DNA of 64,000 nt from Flavobacterium nitratireducens (GTDB taxonomy: Bacteria > Bacteroidota > Bacteroidia > Flavobacteriales > Flavobacteriaceae), in NCBI RefSeq assembly GCF_029625335.1, contig NZ_CP121111.1:1240001-1304000 (forward strand), in the 5' to 3' direction. The notes beneath the pieces are model-generated. The model did not search any database and had not been told where the DNA came from. It was given only the letters and a program-made list of their open reading frames with translations. The position numbers and the translations under genes were made by a program. This document shows, in pieces, positions 20,155 to 28,671 of the stretch (position 1 is its first letter; every line of letters starts with the position of its first letter).

Positions 20155-22344
20155 TTACTTAGTAAACAACAACTCTCTGTACTTAGTTAATGTCCACAAT
20201 TCATTATCTACTAACAACTCCAGTTTATCACAATGATTTCGGATAATTTCAAAATATGGCTTCACTTTATTACAATAAGCTTCGGCTGTTTTTTGAGCGT
20301 CATTCAACAAATTAGCTTTCTTTCTTTCGTTTCGCATCTCTTCCTCTTTGGCATTAATACCTTCGATATGAAGCGAAATTTCTTTAATCAATCCAATTTG
20401 TTCTTTGGCGATGGATTCAAATTCTTTTCCAAAAATATCTTTCAATCCTTTTACATTTTCAATCAAAGTATTTTGGTAACGAATCGCTGTTGGGATCACA
20501 TGATTCTTAGAAATATCTCCTAACACACGACTTTCGATTTGAATTTTCTTCGTATACTCTTCCAATTCAATTTCGTAACGCGCTTCTACCTCAATATGAT
20601 TCATAATTCCTAATTCGGCAAATAATTCCAATGCACGCTTAGAAACTTTAGCTTTCAAAGCTTCCGGAGTAGTTTTAAAATTACTTAACCCTCTCTTTTT
20701 AGCTTCTTTTTCCCAAGCCTCACTATAACCATCTCCTTCAAAAAGAATATCTTTAGAAACCTTGATATATTCTCTTAAAACATTAAAGATAGCATCGTCT
20801 TTTTTCATTGCTTTAGATTCAATCAAAGAGTCAACTTCTACTTTAAAATCCCTTAATTGTTTTGCCACAATCGTATTTAAAGTAGTCATCGCATTCGAAC
20901 AGTTAGCCGAAGAACCCACTGCTCTAAACTCAAATTTATTTCCTGTAAAAGCAAATGGAGAAGTTCTGTTTCTATCGGTATTATCCAAAATTACCTCTGG
21001 AATTTTACCTACTACATTTAGTTTCAAATCCGTTTTTTCTTCTGGAGATAATTTTCCTGTTGTTACACTTTCTAATTCAGCCAAAACCTTAGTCAATTGT
21101 TCTCCAATAAACACTGAAATAATCGCCGGTGGCGCTTCATTAGCTCCTAAACGATGATCATTACTTGCTGTTGCAATCGATGCGCGCAATAACTCTTCGT
21201 AATCATTTACCGCCTTAATCGTATTAATAAAGAAAGTAAGGAATTGCAAATTACTCATTGGCGTTTTACTCGGACTTAAAAGATTCACTCCAGTATCTGT
21301 TGCTAATGACCAGTTATTATGCTTTCCGGAACCATTTACCCCTTGAAAAGGCTTTTCATGCAATAAGACTTTGAAATCATGACGCTCTGCTACTTTTTGC
21401 ATAATATCCATCAACAGACAGTTATGATCTACCGCCAAATTGGTCTCTTCAAAAATAGGCGCTAACTCAAATTGATTAGGAGCCACTTCATTATGACGGG
21501 TTTTAACCGGAATCCCAAGTAGCATACATTCCTGTTCCAAATCACGCATATATGTCAAAGCGCGAGTAGGAATAGAACCAAAATAGTGGTCGTCTAATTG
21601 TTGTCCTTTAGCCGAAGTATGCCCTAACAAGGTTCTTCCTGTCATCATCAAATCAGGACGAGAATGTGCTAAAGCTTTATCTACTAAAAAGTACTCCTGT
21701 TCCCATCCTAAGGTTGCTGTTACTTTTTTTACATTTTTATCAAAATAACGACAAACCTCTGTAGCCGCCTCATCCATAGCTGCTAATGCTCTTAGCAATG
21801 GAATTTTATTATCTAAAGCTTCACCTGTATACGAAATAAAAACAGTAGGAATACATAAAGTTGTACCATATATAAAAGCAGGCGAAGTAGGATCCCAAGC
21901 AGTATAACCTCTTGCTTCAAAAGTATTTCTAATACCACCATTTGGAAAACTAGAAGCATCCGGTTCTTGTTGCACTAATTGTGCTCCACCAAATTTTTCT
22001 ACAGGATCACTTCCATCAAAGGACGTTTCAAAAAATGCATCGTGTTTTTCGGCCGTTGTTCCTGTCAAAGGTTGAAACCAGTGTGTGTAATGTGTAACTC
22101 CTTTAGACAAAGCCCATTCTTTCATGCCCATGGCAATATAATCGGCTAATTTTCGATCAATTTTAGTTCCACTTTCTATTGCTCCTTGAACCGCTTTAAA
22201 AGCATCCGAAGTCAAATATTGCTTCATCGCTTTCTCATTAAAAACATTTGAACCAAAAATATTTGATTTTTTATTCGTTTCATCAAAATGAATTACTTTT
22301 CTATTTGAGGCTTCCCTTAATGCTTGAAAACGTATTGTTGACAT
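20155..22344 (-). CDS. glnN: Glutamine synthetase type III
   Basis: GSIII joins ammonia to glutamate with ATP; the 729-residue length and the sequence are characteristic of this class, which is common in Bacteroidetes. Landmarks: HWFQPLTGTTAEKHDAF near the N-terminus, LGWEQEYFLVDKALA (metal-binding Glu), VAPNQFELAPIFEETNLAVD, HEKPFQGVNGSGKHNNWSL (ATP/ammonium site) and DRNRTSPFAFTGNKFEFRAV. The C-terminal ~130 residues are helical and Lys/Glu-rich. Start at ATG 22344 (MSTIRFQALREASNRKVIHF). It stands back to back with the GSII gene at 22615, with both promoters in the shared 270-base spacer, which invites opposite or joint nitrogen control. Confidence 0.96.
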   Translation of the reverse strand: MSTIRFQALREASNRKVIHFDETNKKSNIFGSNVFNEKAMKQYLTSDAFKAVQGAIESGTKIDRKLADYIAMGMKEWALSKGVTHYTHWFQPLTGTTAEKHDAFFETSFDGSDPVEKFGGAQLVQQEPDASSFPNGGIRNTFEARGYTAWDPTSPAFIYGTTLCIPTVFISYTGEALDNKIPLLRALAAMDEAATEVCRYFDKNVKKVTATLGWEQEYFLVDKALAHSRPDLMMTGRTLLGHTSAKGQQLDDHYFGSIPTRALTYMRDLEQECMLLGIPVKTRHNEVAPNQFELAPIFEETNLAVDHNCLLMDIMQKVAERHDFKVLLHEKPFQGVNGSGKHNNWSLATDTGVNLLSPSKTPMSNLQFLTFFINTIKAVNDYEELLRASIATASNDHRLGANEAPPAIISVFIGEQLTKVLAELESVTTGKLSPEEKTDLKLNVVGKIPEVILDNTDRNRTSPFAFTGNKFEFRAVGSSANCSNAMTTLNTIVAKQLRDFKVEVDSLIESKAMKKDDAIFNVLREYIKVSKDILFEGDGYSEAWEKEAKKRGLSNFKTTPEALKAKVSKRALELFAELGIMNHIEVEARYEIELEEYTKKIQIESRVLGDISKNHVIPTAIRYQNTLIENVKGLKDIFGKEFESIAKEQIGLIKEISLHIEGINAKEEEMRNERKKANLLNDAQKTAEAYCNKVKPYFEIIRNHCDKLELLVDNELWTLTKYRELLFTK

Positions 22345-22391
22345 TATAAGCTGTTATTTAGTTGATTAATAAAAATTTGTAAATTAAATCA

Positions 22392-22424
22392 CAAAGGTAA
22401 CTAATCCCGAAATAAAAACACAAA
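22392..22424 (-). promoter_or_regulatory. glnN promoter
   Basis: Minus-strand TACCTTTG (22392-22399) matches TAnnTTTG, and TTTG (22421-22424) lies 21 bases upstream, as expected for a Bacteroidetes vegetative promoter. The glnN ATG is 47 bases downstream. Confidence 0.55.
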
Positions 22425-22568
22425 GACACACATTGCTAAATTGTTTTTAATTGGGTATTAAAATTGCTTTTTTTTAAATATACCCCCTGCCAAAATACGG
22501 TAATGTGAAAAATACAAAGCATTCTAAACAAAAGCCCCCCGAAGTTTATAGCACTAAAAAAAATATTC

Positions 22569-22576
22569 TATATTTG
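22569..22576 (+). promoter_or_regulatory. -7 promoter element of the GSII gene
   Basis: TATATTTG matches TAnnTTTG exactly and is followed by GCACTTC. A weak -33-like TTTA lies 20 bases upstream (22545-22548). The start codon at 22615 leaves a leader of about 35 bases. Confidence 0.55.
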
Positions 22577-22614
22577 CACTTCAAAATAAAACAAGAAAAT
22601 TAATTTATATTACT

Positions 22615-23634
22615 ATGGCAAAAATAAAGTTAGAGTACATTTGGCTAGACGGATATGAGCCAACTCAAAATCTTAGAAGTAAAACTAAAGTTGAAGAGCA
22701 CGAAAATTTCCAAGGGACTTTAGAAGAATTAGGAAAATGGTCATTTGATGGTTCATCTACAAGACAAGCTGAAGGAGGATCTTCTGACTGTTCATTAGTA
22801 CCTGTAGCTATTTATCCAGATCCAGACCGTTTAAATGGATATTTAGTAATGTGTGAAGTTATGAATGCTGATGGAACACCACACCCTTCTAACGGTAGAG
22901 CTACTATTGATGATGAGGATGACGATTTCTGGTTTGGTTTCGAACAAGAATATTTCATCATGGATACTAAAACACAATTGCCATTAGGATTCCCTGTAGG
23001 AGGTTACCCAGCTCCACAAGGTATGTACTACTGTTCAGTTGGTGGAAAAAATACTCACGGAAGAAAATTAGTTGAAGAGCACGCTGACTTATGTATCGCT
23101 GCTGGAATCAACTTTGAAGGAATCAACCAAGAGGTTGCTTGCGGACAATGGGAATTCCAATTATTTGCTAAAGGAGCTAAAAAAGCAGGAGATGAAATCT
23201 GGGTTGCTAGATATTTATTAGACCGTTTGACTGAGAAATATGGTTACTATATTGAGTACCACCCAAAACCTCTAGGAAAAGACATGGACTGGAATGGTTC
23301 AGGTATGCACGCTAACTTCTCTAACTCTGTATTGAGAACATGTGGAGACAAAGCTACTTATGAAAAAATCTGTGAGGCTTTCCGTCCAGTTGTTGAAGAA
23401 CACATCGCTGTTTACGGAGCTTACAATGACCAACGTTTAACTGGTAAGCACGAAACTGCTTCTATCAATGATTTCTCTTATGGAATCTCTGACAGAGGAT
23501 GTTCTATCCGTATTCCATTAATTACTGTTCAAAAAGGATGGAAAGGATGGTTAGAAGACAGAAGACCTGCTTCAAACGGTGACCCATACAAAATTGCTGC
23601 TAGAATTATCAAAACTGTTAAATCTGCTTTGTAA
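22615..23634 (+). CDS. Glutamine synthetase, eukaryote-like type II
   Basis: A 339-residue glutamine synthetase of the GSII type, with a beta-grasp N-terminal domain and a catalytic domain. Visible motifs: GKWSFDGSSTRQAEGGSSDC (GS signature), FWFGFEQEYFIMDTKTQLPL (metal-binding Glu), CGQWEFQLF, DWNGSGMHANFSN (ATP site) and DFSYGISDRGCSIRIP. It is much shorter than glnN and belongs to a different GS class, so the organism carries two non-homologous-looking solutions for ammonia assimilation side by side. Codon use is very regular (ggt/gct/aaa), consistent with high expression. Closed by the terminator at 23656. Confidence 0.94.
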   Translation: MAKIKLEYIWLDGYEPTQNLRSKTKVEEHENFQGTLEELGKWSFDGSSTRQAEGGSSDCSLVPVAIYPDPDRLNGYLVMCEVMNADGTPHPSNGRATIDDEDDDFWFGFEQEYFIMDTKTQLPLGFPVGGYPAPQGMYYCSVGGKNTHGRKLVEEHADLCIAAGINFEGINQEVACGQWEFQLFAKGAKKAGDEIWVARYLLDRLTEKYGYYIEYHPKPLGKDMDWNGSGMHANFSNSVLRTCGDKATYEKICEAFRPVVEEHIAVYGAYNDQRLTGKHETASINDFSYGISDRGCSIRIPLITVQKGWKGWLEDRRPASNGDPYKIAARIIKTVKSAL

Positions 23635-23655
23635 TAATTCTCGATTTATAACACT

Positions 23656-23687
23656 AAAAATGCCTCCAGAAATGGGGGCATTTTTTT
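23656..23687 (+). terminator. Terminator of the GSII gene
   Basis: AAAAATGCCTCC pairs with GGGGGCATTTTT (12 bp with one G-U), loop AGAAAT, followed by more T. Confidence 0.9.
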
Positions 23688-23733
23688 ATTGATCAAATTC
23701 CGATGAGTAATTCAAAAACAACCAACAAAGAAC

Positions 23734-23741
23734 TATCTTTG
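23734..23741 (+). promoter_or_regulatory. -7 promoter element of terC-like gene
   Basis: TATCTTTG matches TAnnTTTG and lies 22 bases before the ATG at 23764. Confidence 0.5.
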
Positions 23742-23763
23742 TTAAAACATAAAATCAATAGTC

Positions 23764-24714
23764 ATGATAGTTTGGATTAGTTTTATTACTGCCATTTTTA
23801 TATTCCTTGCACTGGACTTAGGAATATTCAACAAAACACCTCACGAAATCAGTTCTAAGGAAGCTGGAAAATGGACTGGAATTTGGGTTTCATTATCTTT
23901 CCTTTTTTCAGCAGTCGTATATTGGTTGTACCAAAACAACTATGTTCAAAACCCCGACCAATTAAAACCAATAGCTGCTTCAATGAAATACATTACAGGT
24001 TATCTCATTGAACTTTCGCTTAGCATTGATAATATTTTCATCATCGCAATCATCTTTTCTTCATTTAAAATACCAAAAAAATACCAACATAGAATTTTGT
24101 TCTGGGGAATACTTGGAGCCATAACTTTCAGAGGTATTATGATTTACTTTGGGGTAATGATTATTAATAAATTTGCTTGGACAACTTATGTTTTTGGCGC
24201 TTTTTTAATTTATACCGCTGTTAAAATGTTCTTGACCAAAGAAGACCACGAATATGATCCTCACAATTCGGTTATCTATAAGTATTTACGAAAACTCACC
24301 CCAATCACAACAAAAATTGAAAGTGAACATTTTTTTGTAAAAATCAACAATACTAACACCGCTACTCCTTTATTTGTAGCTTTAATTTTGATTGAAGTAA
24401 TGGATATTGTATTTGCACTGGATAGTGTTCCCGCTATTCTTGCCATTACATCCGATCCATTTTTAGTTTTTAGCTCCAATATATTTGCTATCCTGGGACT
24501 GCGTTCTATGTATTTTTTCTTAGCCAATATGCTCGAAAAATTCAGCTATCTTGAATATAGCTTAATTGCTATTTTATGCTTCGTAGGATTTAAAATGATA
24601 TTCCATAAATTTATTCATTTACCCGAATGGGCTTCATTAGCATTCATAGCAGTTGCGCTATTATCAGGAATCATAGCCTCAATACAAAAAGACAAACAAA
24701 GTAAAAAAGCATAA
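23764..24714 (+). CDS. TerC/Alx family integral membrane protein
   Basis: A 316-residue membrane protein with about eight helices. The two pseudo-repeats of the TerC family are visible: LELSLSIDN-like GYLIELSLSIDNIFIIAIIF in the first half and LIEVMDIVFALDSVPAILAI in the second, each holding the conserved acidic and polar residues inside the membrane. TerC and Alx proteins take part in metal (manganese) export during membrane protein folding and in tellurite resistance clusters; here no ter genes are nearby, so the Alx-type metal role is more likely. The name should stay at family level. Confidence 0.88.
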   Translation: MIVWISFITAIFIFLALDLGIFNKTPHEISSKEAGKWTGIWVSLSFLFSAVVYWLYQNNYVQNPDQLKPIAASMKYITGYLIELSLSIDNIFIIAIIFSSFKIPKKYQHRILFWGILGAITFRGIMIYFGVMIINKFAWTTYVFGAFLIYTAVKMFLTKEDHEYDPHNSVIYKYLRKLTPITTKIESEHFFVKINNTNTATPLFVALILIEVMDIVFALDSVPAILAITSDPFLVFSSNIFAILGLRSMYFFLANMLEKFSYLEYSLIAILCFVGFKMIFHKFIHLPEWASLAFIAVALLSGIIASIQKDKQSKKA

Positions 24715-24718
24715 AACA

Positions 24719-24748
24719 AAAAAAGGAAATCTCACGATTTCCTTTTTT
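24719..24748. terminator. Bidirectional terminator
   Basis: AAAAAAGGAAATC and its perfect 13-bp complement GATTTCCTTTTTT, with loop TCAC, sit between the convergent terC-like gene and the lipoprotein gene at 24768. Confidence 0.9.
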
Positions 24749-24767
24749 ATATTATTAATCTTAAAAA

Positions 24768-25289
24768 TTACAATTTCACTTTTTGCACCTGACTTTCAGA
24801 AATTTTTAATGTTTTCATCACTTCTATATAGTTAGTTGTGTCCATTGAAGCTGCTAAATCAGATGGAATTATGACAACTCTAAACGTTTGATCTCTGATA
24901 TATGCAGGCGTATTTTGTAAAACATAATTACCTCTAGCTGTAATTATAAAATCAACTTTACTAAAATCATAATCATAATCCAATTCATCACCATTCGTAA
25001 AATAGATTGTTCTTGGAATTAATTGCCAAACAGGCGTAGTAGAATTAATCGTTGATGTTAATCGATAAATTAAAACCGTTTCATCATCATATAAATTTCC
25101 TCCTATTTCATATTGAAAGGTACTTTTTAGATTGTACTCGTTATCAGCAACCTTTGAAAGATTAACATTTTTAATTTCAAAAGCTTCTGGATAAGTATCA
25201 TTGTCTTCTACATTATATTCTTCTGTTGTAGTACAACTTGAGAAAGCAACTAAGCTTACAAAGGCAAAAAGTGTAACTATTTTTTTCAT
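24768..25289 (-). CDS. Conserved hypothetical lipoprotein
   Basis: A 173-residue lipoprotein: MKKIVTLFAFVSLVAFSSC is a clear lipobox with the lipid cysteine at residue 19. The mature part is beta-rich with many Tyr/Asp/Asn residues (YQIGG-like FQYEIGGNLYDDETVLIYRL, DELDYDYDFSKVDF). I do not recognise a family. It shares the bidirectional terminator with terC and has no neighbour on the same strand, so the context gives no job. Confidence 0.7.
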   Translation of the reverse strand: MKKIVTLFAFVSLVAFSSCTTTEEYNVEDNDTYPEAFEIKNVNLSKVADNEYNLKSTFQYEIGGNLYDDETVLIYRLTSTINSTTPVWQLIPRTIYFTNGDELDYDYDFSKVDFIITARGNYVLQNTPAYIRDQTFRVVIIPSDLAASMDTTNYIEVMKTLKISESQVQKVKL

Positions 25290-25407
25290 GACTCAATTTT
25301 TTAAATGTTAAGGTTAAAAACTATAATTCATGAATTGTGCCAAAATTTAATTTCATCACAATTTTTTCCAAAAAAACAATTTCAATGTATTAATAAAAAC
25401 AAAAAAA

Positions 25408-25443
25408 GAAGCCGTCTCAATACTAAATTTGAGGCGGTTTTTT
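25408..25443. terminator. Hairpin with T-tract at the IS remnant end
   Basis: GCCGTCTCAA pairs with TTGAGGCGG (one G-U) around a short AT loop, with AAAAAAAGAA to the left and TTTTTTA to the right. Similar hairpins are typical of IS1182 ends, so it may be part of the element. Confidence 0.65.
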
Positions 25444-25503
25444 ATTTGTCCCTTCTTTTTAAGGAATAACTAAATATTATAATGAGGGAAGTTTGATTTT
25501 TGA

Positions 25504-25848
25504 TTATGCTACTAATTTCTTTCTAAGATTGTGTGCTAAAGCCATTAATCCGAACTCTAATTCTACTTTTTCAAGACCTTTTAATGAAAATCGTCTAAAT
25601 CCATGATTATGCTTGAGTTGTGCAAATACAGGCTCCACATCGGCAGTGCGTTGTTTTCGTTTTTGGATTCCTTTTGCACTAAGCAGTAGTTCTCTAATTT
25701 TTTCTTTATGTCTTTCTAGGTTATGGTTTCTTTCAATACTTCGATTGCCTTTTCCTTTAAAACATTGCCCTCGTAATGGACAACCTTCGCAATTTTGAGC
25801 TTGGTAATGTGATAGGTTTTGGGTGTAGCTAGCTTCTGTTATTCGTTT
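25504..25848 (-). pseudogene. IS1182 family transposase, C-terminal fragment
   Basis: About 110 codons remain. The translated minus strand shows the zinc-like cysteine cluster CEGCPLRGQCFKGKGNRSIE, then ERHKEKIRELLLSAKGIQ, VEPVFAQLKHNHGFRRFSLK and GLEKVELEFGLMALAHNLRK, the typical C-terminus of IS1182 (DDE_Tnp_1-like) transposases, ending at TAA (complement of 25504-25506). The N-terminal DDE catalytic part is absent, so it cannot move itself. The break coincides with the start of the TonB receptor fragment. Confidence 0.8.
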
Positions 25849-26589
25849 ACTCCAAATACAGGAACTACAGTAGATTTAAGACCAATCGCCGCATCCATTA
25901 TTGATCAATATGAAATAGGTGTTAAAAAAGATTTTTGGAACGGAATATTGAGTACCAATGTTACGGTGTATCAAATAACCAATAGTAATTTAGCACAAAC
26001 CGCCGAATTCAAAGCCGTTGGAATTACACCAAATACCGACACTACTATAAAAGTTTTAAACGGTGAAACCAAGAGTAAAGGAATCGAAATTGACATTGCC
26101 GCAAAACCTATTGAAGGATTGAACATCACTGCAGGTTACAGTTATAATGATAGCCGTTACAGCAAGACTGACAAGGTAAATGGTGGTTTTATAGAAGGCG
26201 ACAGATTGGTAAGAACTCCAGCCAACACAGCCAATTTGAGTTTCTTTTATAACATTCCTACAGGAAAACTAAAAGGACTTTCTATTGGAGCTATTGGAAA
26301 CTATATTGGAGATCGTTTTGGTGGTTGGAACGATCAATATGTGGTTAATGCTACAACGGGTGCAGTAACCATCAATGACAGAGATATTCCGTTGCAAGGA
26401 TATACCACTATCGATATATCTACAGGTTATACTTGGGAAAAATGGAGTATTTTATGTAAACTTTCTAATATCACAAACGAACTAAACTATACTGTTCACG
26501 AAAATTATAGCGTTAATCCAATTGCTCCTCGCCAAATTATGACTAGCATTAAATACAAATTCTGTTTAAACCTTTTTATATTCGCTTAG
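25840..26589 (+). pseudogene. TonB-dependent siderophore receptor, C-terminal fragment
   Basis: Only the last ~245 residues of an outer-membrane TonB-dependent receptor (usually ~700) remain: beta-barrel strands SIIDQYEIGVKKDFWNGILS, GIEIDIAAKPIEGLNITAGY, FIEGDRLVRTPANTANLSFF and YTTIDISTGYTWEKW, ending near NPIAPRQIMTSIKYKF. The signal peptide, plug and first strands are missing; the sequence joins the IS1182 remnant at about 25840-25846. The expected terminal phenylalanine is followed by CLNLFIFA before a stop, so the C-terminus is extended by eight residues. The decayed PepSY gene follows. Iron-siderophore uptake is the likely former role. Confidence 0.82.
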
Positions 26590-26618
26590 TCTATATATAA
26601 ACCAAAAAACTAAACAAC

Positions 26619-27167
26619 ATGAAAAAAATCAATTGGAGAAACTTACACCGTGACTTAGGTTATTTTTATATCTGACTAATTGTTTGCTTTGCCTTTTCTG
26701 GACTTCTAATGAATCACCGTGAAATGTGGCACCCTGAAAAATATACTATTGAAACTAAAGCCATTGAAGTTAAATTACCCGCAGAAAGTGACATCAACGA
26801 AAAATATGCCGAAGATTTAGGCAAACAACTAGGTATAGAGGGTAAAATGAGACGTCATATGGTTAAAAAAGGAGAATTTAGAATGTCTTTCGAAAACCAA
26901 GATGTAGAAATTGACCTCAAAACAGGTAAGGGTGAAATTATCTCATTCTTAAAAACACCACTTATCAGTCAAACCATACAATTGCATAAGAACACCTCAA
27001 ATTTTTGGATTTACTATTCAGATATATTTGCAATAAGCCTAATCATTATTGCCTTAACTGGAACTATTATGATCAAAGCAGGTAAATTCAGCTGGAAACA
27101 GCGCGGTTGGAAACTAGCCGTTGCAGGAATTATTTTTCCATTGCTATTCTTGTTTTTATTGAGGTAG
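26619..27167 (+). pseudogene. PepSY-associated membrane protein, nonsense codon 19
   Basis: The reading frame from ATG 26619 gives MKKINWRNLHRDLGYFYI, then TGA at 26673-26675, then continues in frame as LIVCFAFSGLLMNHREMWHP for the whole remaining protein to 27167. The N-terminal helix, periplasmic domain (IETKAIEVKLPAESDINEKY) and second and third helices (FAISLIIIALTGTIMIKAG, LAVAGIIFPLLFLFLL) fit small PepSY-type proteins that accompany flavobacterial TonB receptors and may reduce ferric siderophores. The usual residue at the stop is Gly (GGA), so one base change explains it. Restart at ATG 26709 would lose the first membrane helix. Confidence 0.75.
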
Positions 27168-27178
27168 TGTTAACTAGA

Positions 27179-27230
27179 ATTCATTAAAAAACCTGTTCTA
27201 AATTAATTTAGAACAGGTTTTTTAATGAAT
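27179..27230. terminator. 52-bp perfect palindrome, bidirectional terminator
   Basis: The two 26-base halves are exact reverse complements with no spacer, centred between 27204 and 27205; it contains AAAAAACCTGTTCTAA and its complement, so a T-run follows the stem on both strands. It lies after the PepSY gene. The core GTTCTAA/TTAGAAC recurs in the hairpin at 28618-28655. Confidence 0.85.
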
Positions 27231-27318
27231 ATAATGTCTAGTCCTAAAAAACCGATACATATTTATTAGTACTAGTCAATTAATTAATAATTAAAAAAAA
27301 AGATTTTACTAAAAATAA

Positions 27319-27326
27319 TATCTTTG
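27319..27326 (+). promoter_or_regulatory. -7 promoter element
   Basis: TATCTTTG matches TAnnTTTG, 40 bases before the ATG at 27366; no clear -33 element. Confidence 0.45.
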
Positions 27327-27365
27327 TGAGATATTTATTAAAAAATAATATTAATTAAATAAATT

Positions 27366-28531
27366 ATGAAAAAAACCTTATACATAATACTCTCTTCATG
27401 TCTATTTATCAATTGTACTTCAAAAGAAAATGAAATTCCTGACACTCCAAAAAATTCAGAGCAAGTAAAAAATACGGCAAACTATGCTTTTAACTTAGCT
27501 TCAGAACCTGAATTTCAAGTTGGAGCTAACTTAGGAATTAATTATTTCAATGATATAACTGTTGGCGTACTAAATTACAACTCCTCAAATATTAAATTAA
27601 TCACATCTGCAGGGGTTGAAACGATAACAATTGAAGGTTCTGATTTAAAAAACATGACCTCAACTAGTTCTTTGTTAAAACCTTCTGTGGTTGATAATAA
27701 TACTAACAAAAATGCAATAGACTATAACTATATAGGATTAGGTCAAATAATTAAAGCAAAAGACAATAAAATATACGGTCTATATCATGGTGAATGGCAT
27801 GATGGCACTATTTTACCTGGAAATGTACCTGGTTTTTTCGCTTCAATCGGATTAAGTATTTCAAACGATGGTGGAAAAACATTTTCAAAAAGTAGTACTG
27901 CAGTGATTCCAAATATATATGATAAAAATTACAATAATGGTTATGCTGATGGAGGATACGGAGAACCTTCATTAACGTTTAACTCCGACTCAACTGCCGT
28001 TTATTCCTATTTTGTAGATCATAATAGAACTGGGAAAGGAGTTAATATTTGTATGGCTAAATTTAATGTTTCAAGTACAGGAACCCCTGACTTTGGAAAT
28101 TGTTTTTTCTTAGATGAATCAAATAATTTCACACAAACATTATTCGCCCTAAACAAGTAGTAAGTGGTTCAATGGGAAGTTCTGACGCAATATTTCCTCA
28201 TGTTACCTATAACAAAACCACAAAAAAATACTATATGGTATATACTTTAAATGCATATACTGATTTCTTTACCTCAGGAACTCCAGTACAATCTGGGATT
28301 TATTTACGGACATCAACAGATGGAATCAATTGGACTAATGAACCTCAAAAACTTATTACAGATTTTGGAATACCATTTAATACTACTTTAAGTTTTACTT
28401 GGCATCCAACTTTGATTTATACAAAAAATGATCAAACTGAAGGATATTTGATTTATTCAAAATCAACAAGAGGTATCGCCCAAGAGTCACATAAAATGTG
28501 GGCTAAAAAATTTACTATAGATAAACTTTAA
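27366..28531 (+). CDS. Sialidase-like (Asp-box) lipoprotein (frameshifted)
   Basis: A secreted lipoprotein (MKKTLYIILSSCLFINCTSK, lipid cysteine at residue 17) of the sialidase/BNR beta-propeller type. Two Asp-box repeats are visible, SISNDGGKTFSKS and RTSTDGINWTNEP, plus GYGEPSLTF and FPHVTYNKTTKKYYMVYT blades. The frame breaks between about 28113 and 28156: 27366-28160 ends prematurely in FALNK, while the next frame runs back as NIIRPKQVVSGSMGSSDAIF; one missing base (for instance in TTT at 28127-28129) explains it. The Arg triad of true sialidases is not evident, so hydrolase activity is unproven. It stands alone, bracketed by the two GTTCTAA-core terminators. Confidence 0.72.
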
Positions 28532-28617
28532 TTGCAATTATTGTTGGTGTATTTTATTAACTATTATAAAAACATTAATTAAAATAGTATCCATTTTTAT
28601 AAACAGAGGTTTTAAAC

Positions 28618-28655
28618 AAAAAATCCCGTTCTAAGTTTAGAACGGGATTTTTTTT
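28618..28655. terminator. Bidirectional terminator
   Basis: AAAAAATCCCGTTCTAA and TTAGAACGGGATTTTTT are 17-bp perfect complements with only GT between them, at the convergence of the sialidase-like gene and valS. Confidence 0.9.
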
Positions 28656-28671
28656 ATTCAAAAGACAGCAC

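Larger units (their letters stand above)
25400..25848 (-). mobile_element. IS1182-family remnant (3' end)
   Basis: The segment contains the last third of an IS1182-type transposase gene on the minus strand and, to its left, the hairpin at 25408-25443. The transposase reading stops being recognisable near 25845, exactly where TonB-receptor sequence begins on the other strand, so the element is truncated at its transposase 5' side. I cannot define the terminal repeats or a target duplication because the other end is missing. Confidence 0.7.

Noticed and set aside
26673..26675. In-frame TGA in the PepSY gene as a possible recoded (selenocysteine or tryptophan) codon
   Set aside because: No SECIS-like structure is evident, nothing in the window indicates TGA recoding, and other TGA codons act as normal stops. 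The neighbouring decay makes a nonsense change more likely.
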